From positions 1 to 5,740 of the forward strand of contig CALIQO010000568.1 in assembly GCA_938044055.1 (NCBI GenBank): a DNA stretch of 5,740 nt. Reading direction: 5' to 3'. Shown here in pieces: positions 1 to 5,740 of this stretch; the first letter of the stretch is position 1; every line of letters begins with the position of its first letter. Source of the DNA: an uncultured Saprospiraceae bacterium. GTDB taxonomy: Bacteria > Bacteroidota > Bacteroidia > Chitinophagales > Saprospiraceae. The position numbers and the translations under genes were made by a program. The notes under the pieces are model-generated. The model did no database searches and was not told the DNA's origin. It saw only the letters and a program-made list of their open reading frames with translations.

Positions 1-1
1 T

Positions 2-85
2 AATATAGGAGATCTTATATCTGTACAAGTATGGGCAGGGGATGATGGTGGAAATTGGTCATGGTGTATTACTGAAATTCAGGTG
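2..85 (+). repeat. Partial repeat unit 0 (end of module C)
   Basis: These 28 codons match the ends of the later units. The aromatic/acidic stretch VWAGDDGGNWSWC corresponds to VWALSSSGVWNYC at the end of unit 1 and LWVGDANNAWDFC at the end of unit 4. At least one more unit therefore precedes the window. Confidence 0.8.
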
Positions 86-3000
86 GAAGATAAATTACCT
101 CCCACGATGATATGTCCAAGTGATTTAACGGTTCCTTGCAATACAGACATTAATGATTTAAGTATTACAGGAGAACCGATAGTCAGCGATAATTGCGCAG
201 AAGTCGTACTTGTCCAATATGAAGATCAATTTTTTGACAATGGCTGTGGTGGTGGAAAATTAATACGAACATGGACAAGTTCTGACGGTGTTAATATAAG
301 TGTGTGTGATCAAGTTATTATTATTGAAGCTGATCCTTTCCTTGAGGCACAGATAGAGTGGCCACAAGATTTCGAAGTAGATGATTGTAAAATAACTCTA
401 GATGATCTAGATCCTGATAATTTACCTGCTCCCTTTAATAGCCCGATTATTCAGAGTGGTCCATGCCAGCTAGCTGGATATACTTTTTCAGATCAGCTAT
501 TTGAGATTTGTCCTGGGAATTATAAAATTTTAAGAGAATGGACAGTCATTGAATTTTGTTCAGAGACACTATATGAATATGTTCAGGTTCTGAAAGTTTC
601 TTGTAGCTCAGGAGTCGAAGTTTTCTGTGTTGATCAACTTAATGTCAGTCTAGGGCTAGATGGAGAAAGTGAGGTATGCGCTGAAGATTTTATTGCAGGT
701 ATATTTGAGGGAGAATGTGGTGAACAACTGGTTGAACTTAGATTGAAAGTACCGGAAAATGGTGGAATAGGAATTCCAGAAAAAGAATGTCATATTTTTA
801 ATTGTTCTGATATAGGAATTACAACATATGAAGTCTGGGCATTGAGTAGTAGTGGTGTCTGGAATTACTGCAGCGGCAAGGTAAGAATTGAAGATAAATT
901 ACCACCGGAGATTTTTTGCCCTAATGATATAGATGTTGCTTGCGATACAGATGTTAATGATCTTAGTATTACAGGAGAACCATTAGTCAGCGATAATTGT
1001 GCGGATAACATTCTTGTACAATATGAAGATGAATTTTTTGATAATGGTTGTGGTAGTGGAAAAGTAATAAGAACATGGACAGCATTTGATGGTTCTAATC
1101 TGAATCAATGTAATCAAGTGATCAATATTGCCGGAACACCTTTCATTGAAGAACAGATAACATGGCCAGCTGATTATTTCATTGAGTCATGTGATGTGAC
1201 TGTTGATTCTTTATTCCCTGAAAAGTTGCCAGAAGAATATGGGTTTCCTATTGTGGAGACAGGTGATTGTCAATTGACTGGAATAAGTTATGAAGATCTA
1301 ATATTCGAGGAAGACTGTCCTGGATCTTTTAAAATTTTACGGTCATGGGATGTTATAGAATGGTGTAGTGGAGATCTTTATGAATATGTACAGGTAATCA
1401 AGGTGACTTGTAATTCTGGTGGGTTACAATTGTTTTGTCTAGATGGATTATTCGTCGAAGTACAGTCTACTGGTACAATTGTCTGCGCTGAAGATTTCAT
1501 ATTTGAAATTGGCGGGGAAGAATGTGGTTCTACCCTAGAAGCATTGACATTAAGAATTCCAGCAGATGGATCAGGAATACCTCCTACAGAAAATTGTGTA
1601 ACACTAGATTGTAGTGATGTAGGAGAAACCTCTTATGAGGTGTGGGCACTAGACAGTGAGGGTGTATGGATATCCTGTTCCGGCGCTTTAGTCGTGAAGG
1701 ACAATTCAGTACCGACTTTTGAATGTCCGCCTGATCTGACCGTAGGTTGTGATTTTGATTTGCAGGATTTGGATTTAACAGGTGTACCCGTTTTAGGTGG
1801 TAGCTGCGGAGGATGGGAAATTGAAATTTTTGAAGAAAATGTTGTTGTGTCCGAATGCGAAGGATCAGTCTTTACTAGATTCTGGATAGCCACAGATGGC
1901 AGAGATACAGTTGGTTGTACTCAAAAAATTGTAACCATATACGACGGGTTTAGCTCTGTGATTTATCCTGAAGATTATGTAGCATCTTGTGGAACCGCGA
2001 TTGAAGATCTTACTCCTGAGAATCTTCCAGAAGAATATAGCGTTCCTAGAATTCCTAATTTCTCATGCGGTATAGCCTACTCATATGATGATGTGATCTC
2101 TGAAGATTGCTCTTCCATAAGAATTAATAGGTTCTGGAACCTTGTAGACTTCTGCACAGGAGAACAATTCCAGCATCTTCAGACTATTGCGATAAATTGT
2201 GGCGGAGGAATAACCGTAGCCTGTATAGCAGACTTAAATGTGTCGCTTCCGGCTTCAGGTATCTTGACATTGTATCCGGAGGAATTTCTTGTATTTGTTG
2301 ATGGGCCTTGCGGTCCATTTCAATCCTTTATTAAGTTGCCTTCTGGAGAACTTGTAGATGAAATCACTGTGACTTGTGCGGACTTAGGGACAACTCGAAT
2401 TACCGTGGAAGTGTATGATGCTGTTGGTTCTTTTAATTCATGTTTTACAGATATAAATATTGAAGATAAAATCCTTCCTACATTACTCTGCCCGGATGAT
2501 ATGGTTCTATTCTGTGACCAAGATCCATATGATACCAGTGTAACCGGATTTCCTACAATTACTGGAGGATGTGGAGAGTATGTGGTAACTTATGAAGATG
2601 AAGTACAGTTTGGAGATTGTGGTCCTTTTATTAGAAGAACATTCATCGCCTCAGATGGAGTAAGTAGCTTATTCTGTGAACAAATCATAGCTCTCACAGG
2701 ACCGAGTACTTCATACGAGTCTCAGATTATATGGCCAGAAGATTTTGTGGCTACTTGTGAGCAATTAGAAGATGGATCTCTCGAACCAGAAAACTTACCA
2801 GCAAATCAAGGATTTCCTATTTTACCAGATACAGAATGTCCGACACGAGTGGATTATATAGAAATCTTAGTATCAGATTTTTCTTGCAAAGTGCAGCTTG
2901 TAAGGGTGTGGGAAGTAGGTGGCCCGTGTTTTAGCCAACCTATTACCTATAGTCAATCAATTGATATTATTGATGAAATTTCTCCTGAGTTCGATAATTG

Positions 3001-3847
3001 TGATGAATTCACAATAATTCCTAGTGACGGTTGTCAAGGTGGATTGTATACTAAAACCATTACAGCTAGTGACAACTGCGATAATGGAATGACTTACAGT
3101 TATGAGATAGATTACTTTTCTGATGGTGTTTTAGATGTTACAGGTGTAACTGATTTAATTGACTTCTTCCTTCCTCAAGGTGGACATACGATAGTATGGA
3201 CAGCTACAGACGATTGTGGAAATTCGACAAGTTGTGAAGAATTCGTTGTGTCGAGTCCTCCTGTACCTATCTGTCAAGCGGCTATTAATTTTAGCTTGGG
3301 AGAAAATGGAAGTGCAGAATTGTTACCAGAATTTATCGATGCGGGATCATTCGGGCAGTGTGCTGAAATAACACAATATAGATTGAGGAGATCTGATGGT
3401 TCTCAAGGAGTACCGGCGAGTAGTAGCTTGGTTTTCACTTGTGCAGATCAGGGTACTTTCGATGTTGAGTTATGGGTCGGTGATGCTAACAATGCCTGGG
3501 ACTTCTGTATCGTATCGGTTACTGTAGAAGATAAGATAGGAGTATGTGGCTCTTCATCTAGAAGTAATGTAAATGTAAGGACTCAGGAAGTTTCTGAATT
3601 CCAAGTTTATCCTAATCCTGCGGCTGGACCGTTGAATGTAGAATGTCATATTGTAGATAAGAACAAAGCAAGATTGCAGGTTATAGATATAACTGGCAAA
3701 CTATTGTCTGAAAATCGATTTAATGAGAATGGGGATCAGATAATTCAGCTAGATAATCTGCCTTCTAGCCTTATTACAGGGCTTGTAATGGTCAAGTTGT
3801 ATGATGGAGAAAAATGGAAATCAGAAAAAGTAATGATTATCCGATAG
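2..3847 (+). CDS. Giant secreted cysteine-rich tandem-repeat protein with T9SS type A sorting domain (5' end missing)
   Basis: The frame is open from position 2 to the TAG at 3845-3847, giving 1281 visible residues, and the real start lies before the window. The first GTG (83) is internal: codons before it already encode the end of the same repeat (VQVWAGDDGGNWSWC, then VEDK). The protein has four full tandem units, each made of three modules. Module A has a HYR-like signature (EDKLPP, CP, DLSITG, DNC, YED, RTW). Module B runs WP.D, LPE, CPG, KILR.W, VIE.C, YVQVIKV. Module C runs C, L.V.L, EDF, CG, C.D.G, VWA, C, IEDK. The fourth unit carries an extra HYR-like domain. A linker and a sorting domain (YPNPA ... 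KVMIIR) close the protein. T9SS sorting domains direct proteins that have crossed the outer membrane to the surface or medium. No catalytic motif is visible, so an adhesive or structural surface role is inferred. The N-terminal part and signal peptide are not in view. Confidence 0.93.
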   Translation, partial: NIGDLISVQVWAGDDGGNWSWCITEIQVEDKLPPTMICPSDLTVPCNTDINDLSITGEPIVSDNCAEVVLVQYEDQFFDNGCGGGKLIRTWTSSDGVNISVCDQVIIIEADPFLEAQIEWPQDFEVDDCKITLDDLDPDNLPAPFNSPIIQSGPCQLAGYTFSDQLFEICPGNYKILREWTVIEFCSETLYEYVQVLKVSCSSGVEVFCVDQLNVSLGLDGESEVCAEDFIAGIFEGECGEQLVELRLKVPENGGIGIPEKECHIFNCSDIGITTYEVWALSSSGVWNYCSGKVRIEDKLPPEIFCPNDIDVACDTDVNDLSITGEPLVSDNCADNILVQYEDEFFDNGCGSGKVIRTWTAFDGSNLNQCNQVINIAGTPFIEEQITWPADYFIESCDVTVDSLFPEKLPEEYGFPIVETGDCQLTGISYEDLIFEEDCPGSFKILRSWDVIEWCSGDLYEYVQVIKVTCNSGGLQLFCLDGLFVEVQSTGTIVCAEDFIFEIGGEECGSTLEALTLRIPADGSGIPPTENCVTLDCSDVGETSYEVWALDSEGVWISCSGALVVKDNSVPTFECPPDLTVGCDFDLQDLDLTGVPVLGGSCGGWEIEIFEENVVVSECEGSVFTRFWIATDGRDTVGCTQKIVTIYDGFSSVIYPEDYVASCGTAIEDLTPENLPEEYSVPRIPNFSCGIAYSYDDVISEDCSSIRINRFWNLVDFCTGEQFQHLQTIAINCGGGITVACIADLNVSLPASGILTLYPEEFLVFVDGPCGPFQSFIKLPSGELVDEITVTCADLGTTRITVEVYDAVGSFNSCFTDINIEDKILPTLLCPDDMVLFCDQDPYDTSVTGFPTITGGCGEYVVTYEDEVQFGDCGPFIRRTFIASDGVSSLFCEQIIALTGPSTSYESQIIWPEDFVATCEQLEDGSLEPENLPANQGFPILPDTECPTRVDYIEILVSDFSCKVQLVRVWEVGGPCFSQPITYSQSIDIIDEISPEFDNCDEFTIIPSDGCQGGLYTKTITASDNCDNGMTYSYEIDYFSDGVLDVTGVTDLIDFFLPQGGHTIVWTATDDCGNSTSCEEFVVSSPPVPICQAAINFSLGENGSAELLPEFIDAGSFGQCAEITQYRLRRSDGSQGVPASSSLVFTCADQGTFDVELWVGDANNAWDFCIVSVTVEDKIGVCGSSSRSNVNVRTQEVSEFQVYPNPAAGPLNVECHIVDKNKARLQVIDITGKLLSENRFNENGDQIIQLDNLPSSLITGLVMVKLYDGEKWKSEKVMIIR
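86..889 (+). repeat. Tandem protein repeat unit 1 (268 residues, 16 Cys)
   Basis: The unit runs from EDKLPPTMICP to the residue before the next EDKLPP. Module A is about 86-334 (5 Cys), module B about 335-601 (4 Cys) and module C about 602-889 (7 Cys). It is closest to unit 2. Over 138 aligned bases (140-277 against 944-1081) a hand count finds 117 identical positions, about 85%, with no gaps. Module B resembles the WP.DF / LPE.LP / KILR.W repeats seen in large secreted proteins of Saprospiria-type bacteria. Module C resembles the common Bacteroidota pattern with C.D.G and V.D motifs. Both resemblances are from memory. Confidence 0.85.
890..1696 (+). repeat. Tandem protein repeat unit 2 (269 residues, 16 Cys)
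   Basis: The unit has the same A-B-C order as unit 1 and all 16 cysteines are at equivalent places. Key stretches include EDKLPPEIFCP, DLSITGEPLVSDNC, ITWPADYF, KILRSWDVIEWC, YEYVQVIKV, VCAEDF, GIPPTENC and YEVWALDSEGVW. With unit 1 it forms the least diverged pair in the visible array. Confidence 0.85.
1697..2461 (+). repeat. Tandem protein repeat unit 3 (255 residues, 14 Cys, diverged)
   Basis: The unit has A-B-C order, but the EDK boundary has become KDN (VVKDNSVPTFECP) and the unit is about 13 residues shorter than units 1 and 2. Module C has lost two cysteines: VCAEDF has become LYPEEF, and the cysteine of the GIP..EC stretch is missing (LVDEITV). The remaining cysteines of modules A (5) and B (4) are retained. 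Confidence 0.8.
2462..3526 (+). repeat. Tandem protein repeat unit 4 with inserted HYR-like domain (355 residues, 18 Cys)
   Basis: Module A starts EDKILPTLLCP. Module B starts at IIWPEDFVATC and ends near YSQSIDI. Module C resumes at PICQAAINFSLGENG (about 3257) and ends before VEDK at 3527. A domain of about 96 residues separates B from C. Without it the unit would be about 259 residues, matching the others. Module C lacks the same two cysteines that unit 3 lacks. Confidence 0.8.
2969..3250 (+). other. HYR-like (immunoglobulin-fold) domain inserted in unit 4
   Basis: The segment encodes IDEISPEF, ASDNCDNG and a closing GGHTIVWTATDDCGNSTSC followed by EEFVV. The ending G.H.I.WTATD.CGN...C is the classic HYR-domain signature. 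The HYR domain is an immunoglobulin-like module of extracellular proteins, often linked to adhesion. It has five cysteines and sits between modules B and C. The boundaries are approximate. Confidence 0.75.
3599..3844 (+). other. T9SS type A C-terminal sorting domain (Por secretion tail)
   Basis: The last 82 residues start FQVYPNPAAGPLNVEC, continue through LQVIDITGKLL, a GD..I.L.NL segment and GLVMVKLYDG, and end EKWKSEKVMIIR. This order (YPNP, a V.D..GK.L strand, a G.Y/V.V..G strand, and a terminal K.(L/I)(I/V) strand) is the hallmark of T9SS type A sorting domains. In that pathway the domain is recognised at the outer membrane and usually removed by the sortase-like PorU. The strict GxY is weakened here to a G-L-V-M-V variant. 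Confidence 0.93.
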
Positions 3848-3869
3848 AGTATAATATCCTATGAAACCC

Positions 3870-3904
3870 AAAGGAGATTCTGATATCTATTCGGAGTCTC
3901 CTTT
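3870..3904 (+). terminator. Intrinsic terminator after the repeat-protein gene
   Basis: The arms 3870-3883 (AAAGGAGATTCTGA) and 3891-3904 (TCGGAGTCTCCTTT) form a 14-bp stem with two G-U pairs and a 7-nt loop. T-rich sequence follows (TTTTCTTATT, counting the last stem bases). It begins 23 nt after the stop at 3847, so it should end transcription of the repeat-protein gene and separate it from the genes downstream. Confidence 0.85.
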
Positions 3905-3957
3905 TCTTATTACTTGAGTAACTATTCTTTTTTATATTATCGTTATGGTTCTCTTAT

Positions 3958-4026
3958 CGATTACCTCATTTTTCTAAATGAACCTTTAAAATCATGAACG
4001 TATACCGTATCGGTACAAGGTAATCG
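3958..4026. repeat. Widely spaced perfect 9-bp inverted repeat upstream of a candidate promoter
   Basis: CGATTACCT (3958-3966) is the exact reverse complement of AGGTAATCG (4018-4026), 51 nt apart. A smaller inverted repeat, TACCG-TAT-CGGTA (4003-4015), lies inside it. The right arm ends 8 nt before the TTTG of the candidate promoter. It could be a pair of regulator half-sites or a cruciform, but it could also be chance. No function is demonstrated. Confidence 0.4.
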
Positions 4027-4034
4027 CTTGTTTC

Positions 4035-4066
4035 TTTGTATTTTTTCTGATCTGAGGATATCATTG
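4035..4066 (+). promoter_or_regulatory. Candidate Bacteroidota-type promoter for the 4092 gene
   Basis: TTTG (4035-4038) and TATCATTG (4059-4066, one mismatch to TAnnTTTG) are 20 nt apart, fitting the -33/-7 pattern of the main Bacteroidota sigma factor. Transcription would start near 4072-4075 and leave a leader of about 20 nt. The leader is A-rich (TTAATAAAAAATG) with no Shine-Dalgarno sequence, which is normal for the phylum. The motif is short and the region AT-rich, so this is only moderately secure. Confidence 0.45.
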
Positions 4067-4091
4067 CATCATTGTTAATAAAAAATGATGT

Positions 4092-4778
4092 ATGCGCATT
4101 TTAATCGTGATCTTTCTAAGCAGTTTTTATCTAACTCTTAACGCACAATCTGATGAAATATCTTTTTCATTATCTCAAGGAGAAGTTCTTGATATCATTC
4201 TTTCAAGGATGAAACCTGACAAAAAAGAAGCCATAGTAAAATATAGGAATGAGGCGATCAATGTGGCCCTTGAATATACCTATCAGACACTGCCAGCTTT
4301 TACCATTACGAATACTCTTTATGGAAATACAGAACCCACGATATTGATTTTTGGAAAGTGGAAAAATCTAAAAGTAAGAGAGGATTTTATTCCGAAAATT
4401 GAAAAGGTTGTACCTGATTTCCATGAACAAAGAAGAGATATCTGGTCCATATTTAAGTTGGCTTATTATCCACTTGAAAATGATCTGAATATATCTATAG
4501 ACCCAGATGTGTACAATGTAGCATTTGCCCTATGGGGAGAAGAGCGAGAATTGGAAAAATATATAAATTTCTACAAGGAAAAACTTGATGAATACGGAGG
4601 AAGTATCCGATTAAAATTACAAGATGGAAAGTCTCCTTTTAGATATAGATTAGATCCATCTTTGTTTTTAATTACATCATGGGAGGACAAGTCTACTTTC
4701 GATTCGTTTTTTTCAAAAATCGATAATTTTGAAGATTATAATCTGATAGATGCTCAGGTATATGAGTTAGATAAGTAA
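4092..4778 (+). CDS. Exported protein of unknown function with two ferredoxin-like (dimeric alpha/beta-barrel) halves
   Basis: The 228-residue product begins MRILIVIFLSSFYLTLNAQS, a signal peptide with a short basic start, a hydrophobic core and likely cleavage near A18/Q19. I do not recognise a named family. By eye, residues about 31-127 and 138-227 share one layout: strand (VLDIILSRM; VYNVAFALW), long helix, strand (FTITNTLYG; GSIRLKLQDG), strand (TILIFGKWKN; LFLITSWEDK), helix, strand (IFKLAYYPL; LIDAQVYEL). This is the ferredoxin-like pattern of DUF1330, ABM or NIPSNAP-type proteins. The EYGG before the second strand of half 2 is typical of that group. No catalytic residues can be assigned, and no lipobox cysteine is present, so it is probably periplasmic or secreted. 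ATG 4092 is chosen because it gives the signal peptide; ATGs at 4085 and 4088 are out of frame. The membrane AraC-type gene starts 37 nt downstream, suggesting co-transcription. Confidence 0.85.
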   Translation: MRILIVIFLSSFYLTLNAQSDEISFSLSQGEVLDIILSRMKPDKKEAIVKYRNEAINVALEYTYQTLPAFTITNTLYGNTEPTILIFGKWKNLKVREDFIPKIEKVVPDFHEQRRDIWSIFKLAYYPLENDLNISIDPDVYNVAFALWGEERELEKYINFYKEKLDEYGGSIRLKLQDGKSPFRYRLDPSLFLITSWEDKSTFDSFFSKIDNFEDYNLIDAQVYELDK

Positions 4779-4802
4779 CCTTTCTATTTTTCAATACACT
4801 CT

Positions 4803-4806
4803 AGGA
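4803..4806 (+). promoter_or_regulatory. Possible ribosome binding site of the membrane AraC-type gene
   Basis: AGGA lies 9 nt before ATG 4816. An in-frame TAA at 4810-4812 blocks any earlier start, so ATG 4816 is the first available start. No promoter-like TAnnTTTG is visible in the 37-nt gap, which favours read-through from the gene upstream. Confidence 0.45.
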
Positions 4807-4815
4807 ATTTAACAT

Positions 4816-5740
4816 ATGCAGTATATATATGATCAAGCTATATTTTTTGCTTTTTTTCTGAGCCTTGCTCTGATTATAATGTATAGCGTTTCGCCACAGT
4901 TTAGAGGGCGAACCTCTCCTTTTCTCACCTTGTTGTTAGGAGCTATATTCGTAGGCTTACTTGGTAAAGTGTTTTATATAGCTGGGCTGTTCAATAAGTC
5001 CTACAACCTTATTATTGTTTCTGAGATAGCAGGGATGATGTTCGGGGCCAGTATTTTTCTACTAGTTAGAGGATTGATTGAGAATAGAGGATTACAGAAG
5101 AAAGATCTCATTCATTTTTTGCCTACTGTGATTTACTCTTTGTTGGTCACGACTTATTTTATTATTCCGGGTGATGAGGTAAGAGAAAACAGAGCATCTT
5201 CGGGTCAGCTTATTAAAGTGGTTTATGCTTGTTTCAGCCTAGGTATTTTGGTGAATGTTTTGTACGGATATGCAGCATGGAAATTGTATACTCGATTTAG
5301 TACAGACTTAGAAGAAGAATCTAGTTACATTCCTAAAGGTCAATTTATAAAAAGATTTCTAATCGTGTATGCATGTATCATGCTTGTATGGATCTGTGTA
5401 TACGGATTGAGTTTTGTTGAAGTAGATATGCTAAGTAACCTAAGTAGGAAAGCTGTATGGTTAAGTCTTACTTTTTCTGTATTATTTCTAACCTATTATG
5501 GGTTTTTGTTTCCAGATATATACAAGATTAACCCTATTGAGACTAAGTCCAAGTATACTCAGTCTAAGCTTACGTCGGCAGATTTAGATGAGTTGAAATT
5601 GAAGCTTGACAGATATATGGCAGAAAAAAAGCCCTACTTAAATAAAAAATTATTGAAAAGCCAGCTTGCCAAGATGTTGGAGTTAAATGATCCAGATCTT
5701 GCCAGGCTTCTAAATGAGAAGATAGGCATGAATTTCTTTG
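4816..5740 (+). CDS. Membrane-anchored AraC-family transcriptional regulator (7 TM + HTH), 3' end missing
   Basis: The frame is open from ATG 4816 to the window edge (308 full codons). Seven hydrophobic segments are visible, near residues 6-25, 35-58, 64-85, 100-118, 131-153, 179-201 and 212-232. A charged linker follows (about 233-250). From about residue 251 the sequence is LTSADLDELKLKLDRYM, then KPYLN, LLKSQLAKMLELNDPDLARL and LNEKIGMNFF. This is the start of the AraC-type DNA-binding domain of Bacteroidota membrane regulators: the YL..L....LA..L......L...LNE..G.NFF pattern matches its first helix-turn-helix and the beginning of the linker helix. The usual continuation (F.N..R and the second HTH, roughly 60-70 residues) should lie past the window. 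Such proteins are thought to sense a signal at the membrane and act on DNA from the inner face. The signal is unknown here. The gene is probably co-transcribed with the exported protein upstream. Confidence 0.88.
   Translation, partial: MQYIYDQAIFFAFFLSLALIIMYSVSPQFRGRTSPFLTLLLGAIFVGLLGKVFYIAGLFNKSYNLIIVSEIAGMMFGASIFLLVRGLIENRGLQKKDLIHFLPTVIYSLLVTTYFIIPGDEVRENRASSGQLIKVVYACFSLGILVNVLYGYAAWKLYTRFSTDLEEESSYIPKGQFIKRFLIVYACIMLVWICVYGLSFVEVDMLSNLSRKAVWLSLTFSVLFLTYYGFLFPDIYKINPIETKSKYTQSKLTSADLDELKLKLDRYMAEKKPYLNKKLLKSQLAKMLELNDPDLARLLNEKIGMNFF

Noticed and set aside
83..85. GTG as a start codon of the repeat gene
   Set aside because: The frame is open upstream and encodes a repeat tail, and no signal peptide follows the GTG.
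398..410. Short perfect palindrome CTAGAT-G-ATCTAG
   Set aside because: It lies inside coding sequence over Asp/Leu codons, is not repeated in the other units, and is most likely chance.
1633..1893. 86-codon open frame on the minus strand
   Set aside because: It lies wholly inside the strongly supported repeat gene, has low-complexity Ser/Thr/Lys-rich content, and shows no domain or start signal.
86..3526. SprB-type gliding adhesin repeats
   Set aside because: The units are cysteine-rich with HYR, WP.D and KILR.W signatures, unlike SprB repeats, so no role in gliding is claimed.
4085..4090. Two ATG codons just before 4092 as the start of the exported protein
   Set aside because: They are in another frame; only ATG 4092 gives the signal peptide and the long reading frame.
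4779..4815. Possible terminator or separate promoter between the exported protein and the AraC-type gene
   Set aside because: The 37-nt gap has no stem-loop with a T-tract and no TAnnTTTG match.

Overview
The window looks like chromosomal DNA of a Bacteroidota bacterium, plausibly of the Saprospiria/Lewinella type. It is AT-rich. It encodes a giant cysteine-rich secreted repeat protein with a type IX secretion system (T9SS) C-terminal sorting domain. It has a promoter-like site of the Bacteroidota TTTG / TAnnTTTG form and a membrane protein fused to an AraC-type DNA-binding domain. The phylum is well supported. The class is an inference from the style of the repeats.

Layout, all on the + strand. 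(1) Positions 2-3847 are the 3' part of a very large gene whose start lies before the window. It encodes four complete tandem units (about 255-269 residues each; the last is enlarged to 355 by an inserted HYR-like domain), preceded by the tail of a fifth. The gene ends in a short linker and a T9SS type A sorting domain. (2) A strong intrinsic terminator follows at 3870-3904. The rest of the gap to 4091 holds a 9-bp inverted repeat with 51-nt spacing and a candidate promoter. (3) Positions 4092-4778 encode a 228-residue exported protein of unknown function, apparently built from two copies of a ferredoxin-like (dimeric alpha/beta-barrel) fold. (4) After 37 nt, 4816-5740 encodes a seven-helix membrane protein running into an AraC-type helix-turn-helix domain, cut off by the window end.

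The first gene is transcriptionally closed off by its terminator. The second and third genes probably form one operon read from the promoter near 4035-4066. They could be a small exported protein and a membrane-embedded transcription regulator that work together, but no ligand or target can be read from the sequence. I see no RNA gene, CRISPR array, insertion sequence or phage element. The most notable features are the repeat architecture, with an even cysteine count in every unit and joint loss of one likely disulfide pair, and the exported-protein plus membrane-AraC pair.
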